DNA of 64,000 nt, taken from positions 62,001-126,000 of the forward strand of contig NZ_VEFR01000005.1 in NCBI RefSeq assembly GCF_007679035.1. Direction: 5' to 3'. This DNA comes from Agrococcus jejuensis (lineage in GTDB: Bacteria > Actinomycetota > Actinomycetes > Actinomycetales > Microbacteriaceae). Under the pieces are notes generated by a model that worked only from the letters and a program-made list of their open reading frames with translations, made no database searches and was not told the DNA's origin. Below are positions 7,525 through 15,079 of the stretch, piece by piece. The position numbers were made by a program, and so were the translations under genes. Numbering within the stretch: the first letter of the stretch is position 1; each line of letters begins with the position of its first letter.

Positions 7525-8244
7525 GTGACCGCATCCACCTCGCCCGTCGTCGACGTCGCAGCGCGACGCTCGACATCGCCGCATCCGCACGCCCTCGCGG
7601 CAGCCGTCGTGCTCGGCCTCCTGGCCGTCGCGCTCGTCGCACGCACGGCCTTCCTGCTCTGGGAGCCGCCGTTCGACGGCTCGATGCACTACGACGCCGT
7701 GGCGCCGCTCCGCGGCACGTACTGGGGCATGCACCTGCTCGTGGGCGGGCCGTCGTTCGCGATCACGTGGGTCGCCGTCGCGATCCTCGCCGCGCGACTC
7801 GCGCGCGGCCGCAGCGCCATCGTGACGATCGCGGCGTCGGTGGTCATCGCGGTCGGCGGCATCCTGTTCGCGCTCGTCGTGACCGCCGAGGCGCTGCCGT
7901 TCGCGCTCGCCGCGGATCCGGCCGTGCTCTCGGAGGCCGACGGGCGCGCCGCCTTCGACCTGCTGAACGCGCATCTCGACGTCGTCGCGCCCGGCATCGT
8001 CGGCTCGCAGGCGGCCGTGGCGCTCGGCATGCTCGTGCTGCTCGTCACGAGCCTCGTGACCCGCGCGCTGCCGCGCTGGCTCGCGATCGCGGGGCTCGCC
8101 TCCCTCGCGGTGTTCGCGGCCGTGCCGTTCGAGCTGCTGCCGCGTGCTGCGACGATCGCGAGCGATCTCGTGCAGACGCTGCTCGTGGCGGGCATCGGAT
8201 GGTGCGGGCTGCGCGCTCCCGCGCAGCCCGCGCCGCGCCGCTGA
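7525..8244 (+). CDS. Multi-pass membrane protein of unknown function
   Basis: A 239-residue protein with about five or six hydrophobic segments, including AAAVVLGLLAVALVARTAFL, ITWVAVAILAARLA, TIAASVVIAVGGILFALVVT and AAVALGMLVLLVTSLV. A loop between segments 1 and 2 carries LWEPPFDGSMHYDAVAPLRG. I recognise no family motif. The start is the GTG at 7525, five bases after GGAGG (7515-7519). Being close behind the membrane LuxR regulator, it may be its target or partner, but only position supports this. Confidence 0.72.
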   Translation: MTASTSPVVDVAARRSTSPHPHALAAAVVLGLLAVALVARTAFLLWEPPFDGSMHYDAVAPLRGTYWGMHLLVGGPSFAITWVAVAILAARLARGRSAIVTIAASVVIAVGGILFALVVTAEALPFALAADPAVLSEADGRAAFDLLNAHLDVVAPGIVGSQAAVALGMLVLLVTSLVTRALPRWLAIAGLASLAVFAAVPFELLPRAATIASDLVQTLLVAGIGWCGLRAPAQPAPRR

Positions 8245-8248
8245 GCGA

Positions 8249-9607
8249 TCAGGCGGGGAAGGGGCGCTCGGCCCAGAAGCCGCCCGGCGCGAAGACCCGG
8301 TCGATGCAGGCGTCGAGCAGCCCCGCCTCGTGCAGCACGTCGAGCAGCGTGTAGCGGCTGCGGATGCGCATGGCGCGCGTGTAGGTGGCGCGGAAGCGCT
8401 CGGGCGTGAGCCCGATCTGCGACGGATGCGTCACGGCGCCGACCGTGGCGAGGATGCGCTCGACCTCGACGGCGGGCAGCAGCTGCGCGCGCAGGCGCTC
8501 GGCGATCGCCGGCCAGCCGTCGCGCAGCGTCTCGAGCCGGCGGCGCAGGTCGCCGGGCGTCGGATGCTTCGCGTGCGACTGCGCGAGCGCCGCCGCGAGC
8601 AGCTCGGGGGAGAAGCCCTCGGCGCGGATGCGGGGCTCGAGCTCGGGCCACTCGGGGAAGGCGGCGACGGCGGCGTCGACGTCGAGCGCGCCGAGGTCGT
8701 GCCGCAACGCCTCCTCGTACAGGGCCGTGAGCATGATCGTGCCGAGGCCGACCTTGAGCCCGTGGCTGAGCGGCGGGTCGTCGTGCACGCCGAGGCCCTC
8801 CATCTCCCACAGGTGCGAGCACTGGTGGCCGGCGCCCGACGCGGGACGCGACGACGCGTGCGCCTGCATCGCGAGGCCCGAGAGCACGAGGCCGTCGGCG
8901 AGCCCGACGGTCGCCTCGACGACGCCGTCGCGCAGGCCCTCGGGGTCGGCGAGCGCGTCGCGCAGCGGCTCCTGCACGAGCGCCCACACGTCGGCGTCGA
9001 GCGGCTCGACGCCGAGCGCGTCGGCGAGGATCCAGTCGGCGCCGCCCGGCAGCTTCTCGACGAGGTCGCCCACGCCCGACGCGATCATGCGGCCAGGAGC
9101 GGCCGCGAGGATGCGGTGGTCGGCGACGACCGCGATGGGTGCGGGGCACGAGAGCGTCTGCTTGTAGCCGTCCTTCGCGATCGACGCGCCGAACGCGGCG
9201 TACCCGTCCATCGACGGCGCCGTGGCGACGCACACGTACGGCCGGTCGAGCTCGCTCGAGGCGCGCTTCGCGATGTCGCCCAGCGTGCCGGAGCCCACGA
9301 CGACCACGATCGCGTCGAGCGGCGCGAGATGGTCGCGGAGCCGCTCGACGTTCTCGTAGCCCGCGTACGGCGGCGGCGTGCCGTCGAAGACGAACGGGTC
9401 GACGAGCGGCACGCCCGCCGCCTGCAGCGACGTCGTCGTCGCCTCGCCGGCGACGGCCCACGTCGTCTCGTCGGCGACGACGATCGCGGTTCGGCCCGGC
9501 AGCAGCTCGGCGACGAGGGGGCCGACGCGCGCCAGCACGTCGACCCCGACGACGATCGCCCGAGTGTCGGAGGCGCGCTCCACGGCACGCTCGATGAGGG
9601 TGGTCAT
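8249..9607 (-). CDS. sn-Glycerol-1-phosphate dehydrogenase-like (AraM/EgsA family) enzyme
   Basis: A 452-residue iron-containing alcohol dehydrogenase-fold enzyme of the G1P dehydrogenase branch, which reduces dihydroxyacetone phosphate or a related phospho-ketone with NAD(P)H. Supporting motifs are VVVGSGTLGDIAKRAS (nucleotide loop), VATAPSMDGYAAFGASI, ASGVGDLVEK with the metal-binding Asp, and the two histidine metal ligands in GHQCSHLWEM and DPPLSHGLKVG. Length is slightly above the usual 390-430. The ATG is preceded by GGAGAG. It is the last gene of a minus-strand operon with an aldolase, a zinc alcohol dehydrogenase and an FGGY kinase. In Bacillus the homologue araM lies in the arabinose operon. 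In this setting the substrate could be a sugar-derived phosphate other than DHAP, which is inference. Confidence 0.83.
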   Translation of the reverse strand: MTTLIERAVERASDTRAIVVGVDVLARVGPLVAELLPGRTAIVVADETTWAVAGEATTTSLQAAGVPLVDPFVFDGTPPPYAGYENVERLRDHLAPLDAIVVVVGSGTLGDIAKRASSELDRPYVCVATAPSMDGYAAFGASIAKDGYKQTLSCPAPIAVVADHRILAAAPGRMIASGVGDLVEKLPGGADWILADALGVEPLDADVWALVQEPLRDALADPEGLRDGVVEATVGLADGLVLSGLAMQAHASSRPASGAGHQCSHLWEMEGLGVHDDPPLSHGLKVGLGTIMLTALYEEALRHDLGALDVDAAVAAFPEWPELEPRIRAEGFSPELLAAALAQSHAKHPTPGDLRRRLETLRDGWPAIAERLRAQLLPAVEVERILATVGAVTHPSQIGLTPERFRATYTRAMRIRSRYTLLDVLHEAGLLDACIDRVFAPGGFWAERPFPA

Positions 9608-9630
9608 GGCGCTCTCCTCCATCCGCCCTG

Positions 9631-11196
9631 TCAGGCGATGTGGTCCTGCATGTCGTGGATGCGCTCGCGCAGCCGCGGGTACGTGTCGATGTAGGCGTCG
9701 ACGAAGTAGCGGTACTCCTCGTGCCGCTCGGCGTCGGGCTCGATCGTCTCGGTCTCCGTCACCATGGCACGGGCAGCATCTGGCACCGAGTCGAACAGGC
9801 CTGCGCCGGTGGCGGCGAGGATCGCCGAGCCCAGCACGACCGCGTCGCCCACCTCGGTGAGCGTGATCGGCACGCCCGTGACGTCGGCGTGCATCTGCAT
9901 CCACTCGGGGCTGTTCGTCGCGCCACCGCACGCGACGATCTTCTGCACGTCGATGCCCGCCTCGCGCATCGCCCGCAGGTTGTGCTCGGTGCCGTAGCAG
10001 ACCGACTCCTGGATGGCGTGGTAGATGTGCTCGGGTCCGTGGCGCAGGCTGAGGCCCCACAGGATGCCGCGCGCCTGGCCGTCGGTGTAGGGCGTGCGGT
10101 TGCCCTGGAAGTACTCGTTGACGATGAGCCCCTCGGAGCCGGGCGGCAGGTGCCGCGACTGCTGGTTGAGCACGTCGTAGGCGTTGAGACCCGTGCGCTC
10201 GGCGGCGGCGACGACGTCGCGGGCGAAGTTGTCCTTGAACCACTTCAGCACCGACCCCGTCGACACCTGGCCGCCCTCGACCGTGTACTGGCCGGGGATG
10301 ACGCCGTCGGTGTAGCCGCCGAAGAAGCCCTTGCCGCTCACCGACTTCGCGGTCTGGCCCGTGAGCACGTGGCTCGAGCCGGTGATGAGCGCGAACGTGC
10401 CGGGCTCGACGACGCCGAGGCCGATCTGGCCCGCCCACGCGTCGACGCAGCCCTGCGCCACGGGCGTGCCGGGCGTGAGGCCCAGCGCGCGTGCGGCCTT
10501 CTGCGACAGCCCGCCGACGGGCACGCCGAGGTCGACGACGTTCGTCGGGATCTTCTCGAAGACGTCGCCGGCGCCGACCTCCTCGTAGAAGTCCGTCGGC
10601 CAGCCGCCCTCGTCGCGGTTGAAGTACATGCGATGCGCGGCCGAGTTGATGTTGAGCGTCCACTCGCCCGTCAGGCGGTGCGTGATCCAGTCGGGCGCAT
10701 CGACGAGGTAGTCGGCGTCGCGGTAGACGTCGGGCTGGTGCTCCTTGAGCCACGCCGCCTTGAACGGGAACCACTCGGGGCTCGCGGGTGCCGCGCCGTC
10801 GCCGTTGTAGCGCAGCGCGACCGACGACGAGCCCTCGGCGCGCTTGGCCTGCTCGACGGCGCGCACGTCCATCCACATGATCGCCGGCGCGAGGTGACGG
10901 CCGTCCTTGCGCAGCGCGACGACGGTCATCGACGTCGCGTCGTACGAGATGCCCTCGATCGCATGCGCCGGGATGCCCGACTGCTGCAGCACCTTCGCGG
11001 TCGACGCCTCGAGCGCGTCCCACCAGTCCTCGGGGCTCTGCTCCGCCCATCCCGACTTCGGATGCGTCGTCGAGTAGGGGGTGGCGGCGAACGTCACGGG
11101 ACTGCCCGAGACGTCGACGATCGACACGCGACAGCTCTCGGTGCCGAAGTCGATGCCCAGGACGTAGGGCCCCTGCGGTGGACGGGTTGCGGACAT
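9631..11196 (-). CDS. FGGY-family carbohydrate kinase
   Basis: A 521-residue kinase that phosphorylates a sugar, most likely a ketose or polyol, with ATP. Motifs are the N-terminal phosphate-1 loop LGIDFGTESCRVSIVD, the substrate-domain segment GWAEQSPEDWWDAL, MWMDVRA, the catalytic-aspartate region AQGCVDAWAGQIGLG, GSSHVLTGQT, and the C-terminal adenosine motif IVACGGATNSPEWMQMHAD. It is nearest in flavour to the ribulokinase/ribitol-kinase group of FGGY proteins; I cannot name the substrate. The ATG follows GAAGGAG by seven bases. It lies 65 bases after the zinc dehydrogenase gene and 23 bases before the G1P-dehydrogenase-like gene, within a four-gene catabolic operon that lacks its transporter in this window. 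Confidence 0.88.
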   Translation of the reverse strand: MSATRPPQGPYVLGIDFGTESCRVSIVDVSGSPVTFAATPYSTTHPKSGWAEQSPEDWWDALEASTAKVLQQSGIPAHAIEGISYDATSMTVVALRKDGRHLAPAIMWMDVRAVEQAKRAEGSSSVALRYNGDGAAPASPEWFPFKAAWLKEHQPDVYRDADYLVDAPDWITHRLTGEWTLNINSAAHRMYFNRDEGGWPTDFYEEVGAGDVFEKIPTNVVDLGVPVGGLSQKAARALGLTPGTPVAQGCVDAWAGQIGLGVVEPGTFALITGSSHVLTGQTAKSVSGKGFFGGYTDGVIPGQYTVEGGQVSTGSVLKWFKDNFARDVVAAAERTGLNAYDVLNQQSRHLPPGSEGLIVNEYFQGNRTPYTDGQARGILWGLSLRHGPEHIYHAIQESVCYGTEHNLRAMREAGIDVQKIVACGGATNSPEWMQMHADVTGVPITLTEVGDAVVLGSAILAATGAGLFDSVPDAARAMVTETETIEPDAERHEEYRYFVDAYIDTYPRLRERIHDMQDHIA

Positions 11197-11261
11197 TGGT
11201 CGCTCCTTCTTCATCGAATTGCGAGTCCTGCGTGGTGGCCGCTGCGCCGGCCAGGGGTGGT

Positions 11262-12302
11262 TCAGAGGGTAGGCATGACCGCGACCTTGATGCCATCCCC
11301 CGAGGCGGACGCCTCGATGGCCTCGACGGCCTGGTCGAGGGGGAATCGGTGGGTCACGAGCCTCGCGACGTCGATGGCGCCGTCGGCGATGAGCTGCACG
11401 GCGTCGCGGTAGTCGCTGCGGCGCGAGTTCGCCGCACCGGTGACGGTGAGCTCGCGGTAGTGGATGAGGTTCGGATCGATCTCGGCGATCGCGCCGGACG
11501 GGAAGCCCGCGAAGGCGTTGACGCGGCCGCCGAGCCGCACGATGCCGAGCGCGTCGGCGAGGAGCCTCGGCATGCCGATGCACACGACGGCGACGTCGGC
11601 GCCGAGGCCGTGCGTCGCATCCCGCACGTGCTCGCCGAGGTCGACCGTCGTCGGGTCGACGGTCGTGGCGCCGAACGACTCGGCGACGGCGCGGCGCGGC
11701 GCGGAGGGGTCGGACACGATCACCCGACGTGCGCCTGCGCGCAGCGCGAGCTGCGTGTGGATGAGGCCGATGGGGCCGGCGCCGAGGATCACGACGGTGT
11801 CGCCCATCTCGACGCGGTACGTGCGGTGCGCCGAGAGGCAGCACGACAGCGGCTCGGCGAGCGAGAGGTGCTCGACCGGCACCTCCCTCGGCGCCCGCAC
11901 GACGTTGCCGCGCGCGACGGCGTGGGCGGGCACGACCATGCGCTCGGCGAGGCCGCCGTCGATGCGGTAGCCGACGATGGAGGCGTTCGGGCAGATCTGC
12001 TCCATGCCGCGCGTGCACGCGTGGCACGTGCCGCACGTCACGACGGGTGCGAGGCCCACGAGGTCGCCGACCGCGTAGCCCTCGACGCCCTCGCCGACCT
12101 CGGCGACGCGCCCGGCGACCTCGTGCCCCAGCACGACGCCGTGGTCGATGCCTGCGGTCTTCTCGCCGCGGATGATGCGCACGTCGGTGCCGCACACGGT
12201 GTTCGCACCGACGTCGAGCAGCAGCTCGCCGTGCCCCGCCGTCGGGGTCGGCACCTCCTCGACGCGGACCTCGCCGGGACCGGCGAAGACGAGCGCCCTC
12301 AT
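11262..12302 (-). CDS. Zinc-dependent medium-chain alcohol/polyol dehydrogenase
   Basis: A 346-residue MDR enzyme, probably oxidising a sugar alcohol to a ketose with NAD(P). Catalytic zinc ligands are Cys37 and His60/Glu61 in LGHEVAG. Structural zinc ligands are Cys90, Cys93, Cys96 and Cys104 (VVTCGTCHACTRGMEQIC). The Rossmann motif is VVILGAGPIGLIHTQLA. Both zinc sites are complete. It resembles sorbitol/threonine dehydrogenases in layout. The ATG overlaps the stop of the aldolase gene by four bases (ATGA), so the two are translationally coupled. The substrate is not known; the neighbourhood of kinase and aldolase suggests a polyol or aldonate-type catabolic route. Confidence 0.9.
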   Translation of the reverse strand: MRALVFAGPGEVRVEEVPTPTAGHGELLLDVGANTVCGTDVRIIRGEKTAGIDHGVVLGHEVAGRVAEVGEGVEGYAVGDLVGLAPVVTCGTCHACTRGMEQICPNASIVGYRIDGGLAERMVVPAHAVARGNVVRAPREVPVEHLSLAEPLSCCLSAHRTYRVEMGDTVVILGAGPIGLIHTQLALRAGARRVIVSDPSAPRRAVAESFGATTVDPTTVDLGEHVRDATHGLGADVAVVCIGMPRLLADALGIVRLGGRVNAFAGFPSGAIAEIDPNLIHYRELTVTGAANSRRSDYRDAVQLIADGAIDVARLVTHRFPLDQAVEAIEASASGDGIKVAVMPTL

Positions 12303-13090
12303 CGCGTGCGTCCGTGGGTCACGTCGGAGAGCCGCCGCGTGGTGCCCACGACGTCGTCGGCCATCCAGATGTTGCGGCCGAAGATGAGGCCGCTCGCGCC
12401 GCCGTCGATCGCTCCCTGCGCCGCGGCGATCACGGCGTCGTCGTCGCCGCGCGCGCCGCCGAGCGTGAGCACGGGGACGTCGCCGACGGTCTCGACGATG
12501 CCGCGCTGCACCTCGGGGTCGCCGACGTACTCGGTCTTGATGGCGTGCGCGCCGATCTCGGCGGCGATGCGCGACACGGTCGCGAGGCGCTCGGGATCCT
12601 TGCGGTCCTCGTTGCGCAGGCCCCACAGCGTCGTCTCGACGATGAGGGGGATGCCGGCGCGGCTCGCCTGCTGCGCCGCGGTGGCGACGGCGGCGACGTT
12701 GTCGGCGAACATGCCGCCGTCGGTGGGGCGGGCGATGAGGTACATGACGATGGCGTCGGCGCCGAGCGCGACGGCCTCCGCGGGGTCGACGAGCACGCGG
12801 TAGCGCTCGCCGAGCTCGTGCTTGTCGGGCTCGTCGAGCAGCGTCCAGTCGGCGCGCAGCACGACGCTCGGGGCGCCGCGGCGTGCGAAGAGGTCGGCGT
12901 GCTGCGCGAGCATCCCCGGCGTGAGCAGCACGCCCTCGGGCCGGCCCGCGACGATCTGCTCGAGCGTGCGCCTGGGGGAGCCGGAGCGTGCGCCGAGCGG
13001 GAACGACTGACCGTGGTCGTACGCCGTGATGAGCGAGCGGCCGCTCTCGTCGTCGAACAGGCGGGCGAGTCGGATGTCGGTGCCGTGCAC
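12299..13090 (-). CDS. DhnA-type class I aldolase (DeoC/LacD/LsrF-like)
   Basis: A 263-residue beta/alpha barrel of the DhnA/FbaB/LsrF group. The conserved opening RSLITAYDHGQSFPLG, a phosphate-binding end LGGARGDDDAVIAA-GASGLIFGRNIW, and a candidate Schiff-base lysine in GAHAIKTEYVGDPE are present. Such enzymes cleave phosphorylated ketoses or transfer acetyl units, as LsrF does. I prefer the GTG at 13090, which has GGAGG six bases upstream; an upstream in-frame GTG at 13147 lacks a Shine-Dalgarno sequence. It is the promoter-proximal gene of the catabolic operon and faces a 20-bp palindrome and the divergent aldo/keto reductase gene. The expected products are a triose phosphate and an aldehyde; the true substrate is unknown. 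Confidence 0.8.
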   Translation of the reverse strand: MHGTDIRLARLFDDESGRSLITAYDHGQSFPLGARSGSPRRTLEQIVAGRPEGVLLTPGMLAQHADLFARRGAPSVVLRADWTLLDEPDKHELGERYRVLVDPAEAVALGADAIVMYLIARPTDGGMFADNVAAVATAAQQASRAGIPLIVETTLWGLRNEDRKDPERLATVSRIAAEIGAHAIKTEYVGDPEVQRGIVETVGDVPVLTLGGARGDDDAVIAAAQGAIDGGASGLIFGRNIWMADDVVGTTRRLSDVTHGRTR

Positions 13091-13166
13091 GGCGGTCCTC
13101 CCGGGTCGGGCCACTCCGCACGGACCCTGCGTCGGCGTGTTCGGCACGTCGACGTAGCCATGAGGG

Positions 13167-13186
13167 AGTGGTTACTGGTAACAACT
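13167..13186. promoter_or_regulatory. 20-bp operator-like palindrome between divergent catabolic genes
   Basis: AGTGGTTAC-TG-GTAACAACT: nine-base arms with one mismatch around a TG centre. It lies 34 bases before the aldo/keto reductase start and 77 bases before the preferred aldolase start, the right place for one repressor to control both directions. The nearby DeoR-family regulator (14139-14960) is the obvious candidate to bind it, but a LacI or GntR protein elsewhere is possible. Binding is inferred. Confidence 0.6.
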
Positions 13187-13219
13187 CTTGGTGTGAATCA
13201 TCCCCATCCCGATCACACG

Positions 13220-14089
13220 ATGTCAACCGGGGCGGCGACGTCGTCGCCCGATCCGTCGCGCGTGCCACCGCGCATCCCGCTCGCCGACGGCGGCTGGCTC
13301 TCGGGCGTCTCGCTCGGCACCTGGAGGCTCGACCACGACGCCGCCCGCGCGGCCGTCGCGGCGTCGATCCGCGCGGGCTACCGGCAGGTCGACACCGCCG
13401 CGAGGTACCACAACGAGCTCGGCGTGGGGCAGGGCATCCGGGATGCGGGGCTCGCGCCGGGCGAGGTGCAGGTGACGACGAAGGTGCGCGGCGGCGACCA
13501 GGGCTACGACGAGACGCTGCGCGCCGTCGAGTCGTCGCGGCGGATCCTCGGCGTCGACGCGATCGACCTGTGCCTCGTGCACTGGCCGCTGCCGCGGCTC
13601 GATCGGTACGTCGACACGTGGCGCGCGCTCGTGCGACTGCAGGGCGAGGGCGTCGTGCGGTCGATCGGCGTCTCGAACTTCTCCGTGGAGCAGATCGACC
13701 GGCTCGTCGCCGAGACGGGCGTCGCGCCCGTCGTCGACCAGGTCGAGCTGCATCCGCGGCTGCCGCAGGAGGCGCTGCGCGCCGGGCTCGCCGAGCGCGG
13801 CGTCGTCGCGCAGGCGTGGGGGCCGCTCGGTCGCGGCAAGGGGCTGCTCGACGCCGAGCCCATCGTCGCCGCCGCGCGCGCGCACGGCGTGACGCCCGCG
13901 CAGGTCGCGCTGCGCTGGCTCGTCGAGCTCGGCGCCCCGCCCGTGCCGAAGTCGGGCGACGCCGCACGCCGACGGCAGAACCTCGACGTGTTCGGCTTCG
14001 CGCTCACGACCGCCGAGCGCGCATCCATCGCGACGCTCGCCACGGGCGAGCGCGCCGGCAAGGACCCGGCCGTCGACGAGGAGTTCTGA
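13220..14089 (+). CDS. Aldo/keto reductase (2,5-diketogluconate reductase-like)
   Basis: A 289-residue NADPH-dependent AKR with the complete tetrad: Asp and Tyr in QVDTAARYHNE, Lys in VTTKVRG, and His in CLVHWPLP. SIGVSNFSVEQID and VVDQVELHPRLPQ are family signatures, and PKSGDAARRRQNLDVFGF is the NADPH-phosphate binding region. It reduces an aldehyde or aldose carbonyl to an alcohol. It diverges from the aldolase-dehydrogenase-kinase operon over a shared palindrome, so it may act in the same pathway, for instance making the polyol that the zinc dehydrogenase oxidises. That order of steps is inference. A bidirectional hairpin separates it from the convergent DeoR gene. Confidence 0.88.
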   Translation: MSTGAATSSPDPSRVPPRIPLADGGWLSGVSLGTWRLDHDAARAAVAASIRAGYRQVDTAARYHNELGVGQGIRDAGLAPGEVQVTTKVRGGDQGYDETLRAVESSRRILGVDAIDLCLVHWPLPRLDRYVDTWRALVRLQGEGVVRSIGVSNFSVEQIDRLVAETGVAPVVDQVELHPRLPQEALRAGLAERGVVAQAWGPLGRGKGLLDAEPIVAAARAHGVTPAQVALRWLVELGAPPVPKSGDAARRRQNLDVFGFALTTAERASIATLATGERAGKDPAVDEEF

Positions 14090-14101
14090 GGGAGGAGAGG
14101 C

Positions 14102-14135
14102 CTTCGGCCCGATGTGACCTCGCATCGGGCCGAAG
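14102..14135. terminator. Bidirectional hairpin terminator
   Basis: CTTCGGCCCGATG (14102-14114) pairs perfectly with CATCGGGCCGAAG (14123-14135) around an eight-base loop. It sits between the convergent aldo/keto reductase and DeoR genes, four bases from the DeoR stop, and can serve both. Confidence 0.75.
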
Positions 14136-14138
14136 ACC

Positions 14139-14960
14139 TCAGCTCTGGGCGGTGATGACGCGCACGCCCGCGTCGCGGAACGGCGCGAGGTGCTCGGCGC
14201 GGGTGGCCTCGTCGACGACGACGACGTCCCACTGCGAGGCCGGGCCGATGACGTGGAGGGCGTGCCTGCCGAACTTCGAGTGGTCGGCGAGCAGCACCCG
14301 CAGCTGCGCCGACTCGAGCATCGCCCGCTTGACCTCGGCGACCTCCTCGTACGGGTGGTAGGCGGTGTCGCCGCGGATGGCCGTGACCGACATGAACGAC
14401 ACGTCGGCGTGCAGCGCGCGGATCGCGGCGGTCGTCGCCGGCCCGTAGAACGACTCCGTCGCGCGCCGGTACGACCCGCCGGCGACGAAGAGCTCGAGCG
14501 CCGGATGCGCCTCGACCTCGCGCGCCGTGACCTGCGAGTGCGTCGCGATCGTGAGCGGCACCCGGTCGGCGACGGCGCGCAGCAGCGCGAGCCCCGACGA
14601 GGAGTCGTCGAGCAGCAGCGACATGCCGGGCCGCACGAGCTCGCGCGCGGCCAGCGCGATCGCGGCCTTCGCCTCCACCTGCTGCGTGAGGCGGAAGCGC
14701 GCGGTCGTCTCGTTGAGCGACGACGCCGCCGCGACGACGACGCCCTTCGAGCGCACGACGACGCCCTGGCGCTCGAGCTCGGCGACGTCGCGGTACGCCG
14801 TCATGGTCGAGACGCCGAAGCGGTCGACGATCGCGTCGACGGGCAGCGAGCCCGCCTCGAGCACGGCCTCCGCGAGCCGGTGCAGCCGGTCGCTGCGAGC
14901 GGCGCCGCGCGGCGCGGCGCCCGCCCCCGCGGATGCGTCGCCTGGCTCGTCGGTGCTCAC
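14139..14960 (-). CDS. DeoR/GlpR-family transcriptional regulator
   Basis: A 273-residue regulator. An N-terminal Gly/Ala-rich leader precedes a winged helix (about 25-80): RLAEAVLEAGSLPVDAIVDRFGVSTMTAYRDVAEL, with the DeoR recognition helix STMTAYRDV. The C-terminal DeoRC sensor domain (about 95-270) has LLLDDSSSGLALLRAV, a GGSYRRATESFYG loop and LLADHSKFGRHALH, which normally bind a sugar phosphate. The GTG at 14960 is preferred because TAGGCT lies eight bases upstream on the minus strand; in-frame starts further up would place this promoter inside the gene. Its position next to the catabolic genes suggests it represses them until a phosphorylated intermediate appears. Confidence 0.85.
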   Translation of the reverse strand: MSTDEPGDASAGAGAAPRGAARSDRLHRLAEAVLEAGSLPVDAIVDRFGVSTMTAYRDVAELERQGVVVRSKGVVVAAASSLNETTARFRLTQQVEAKAAIALAARELVRPGMSLLLDDSSSGLALLRAVADRVPLTIATHSQVTAREVEAHPALELFVAGGSYRRATESFYGPATTAAIRALHADVSFMSVTAIRGDTAYHPYEEVAEVKRAMLESAQLRVLLADHSKFGRHALHVIGPASQWDVVVVDEATRAEHLAPFRDAGVRVITAQS

Positions 14961-15079
14961 GAGGGTGGAGCCTAGCGACCCGTCGCGGCCGGTCCGTGCC
15001 GGGTAGCCTGGGCTGGCGTCGCCGAGCCAGGCGGCCACGGCCGCCGTCGCGCTGGCCGGCACCCGACCGCGAGGACTGC

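Noticed and set aside
13091..13147. Upstream GTG (13147) as the start of the aldolase
   Set aside because: It has no Shine-Dalgarno sequence, while the GTG at 13090 has GGAGG at ideal spacing and the extra residues lack any family similarity.
13191..13218. GTGTGA...TCACAC pair before the aldo/keto reductase gene as a CRP-type site
   Set aside because: The half-sites are 16 bases apart instead of 6, so they do not form a CRP/GlxR site; they may be chance.
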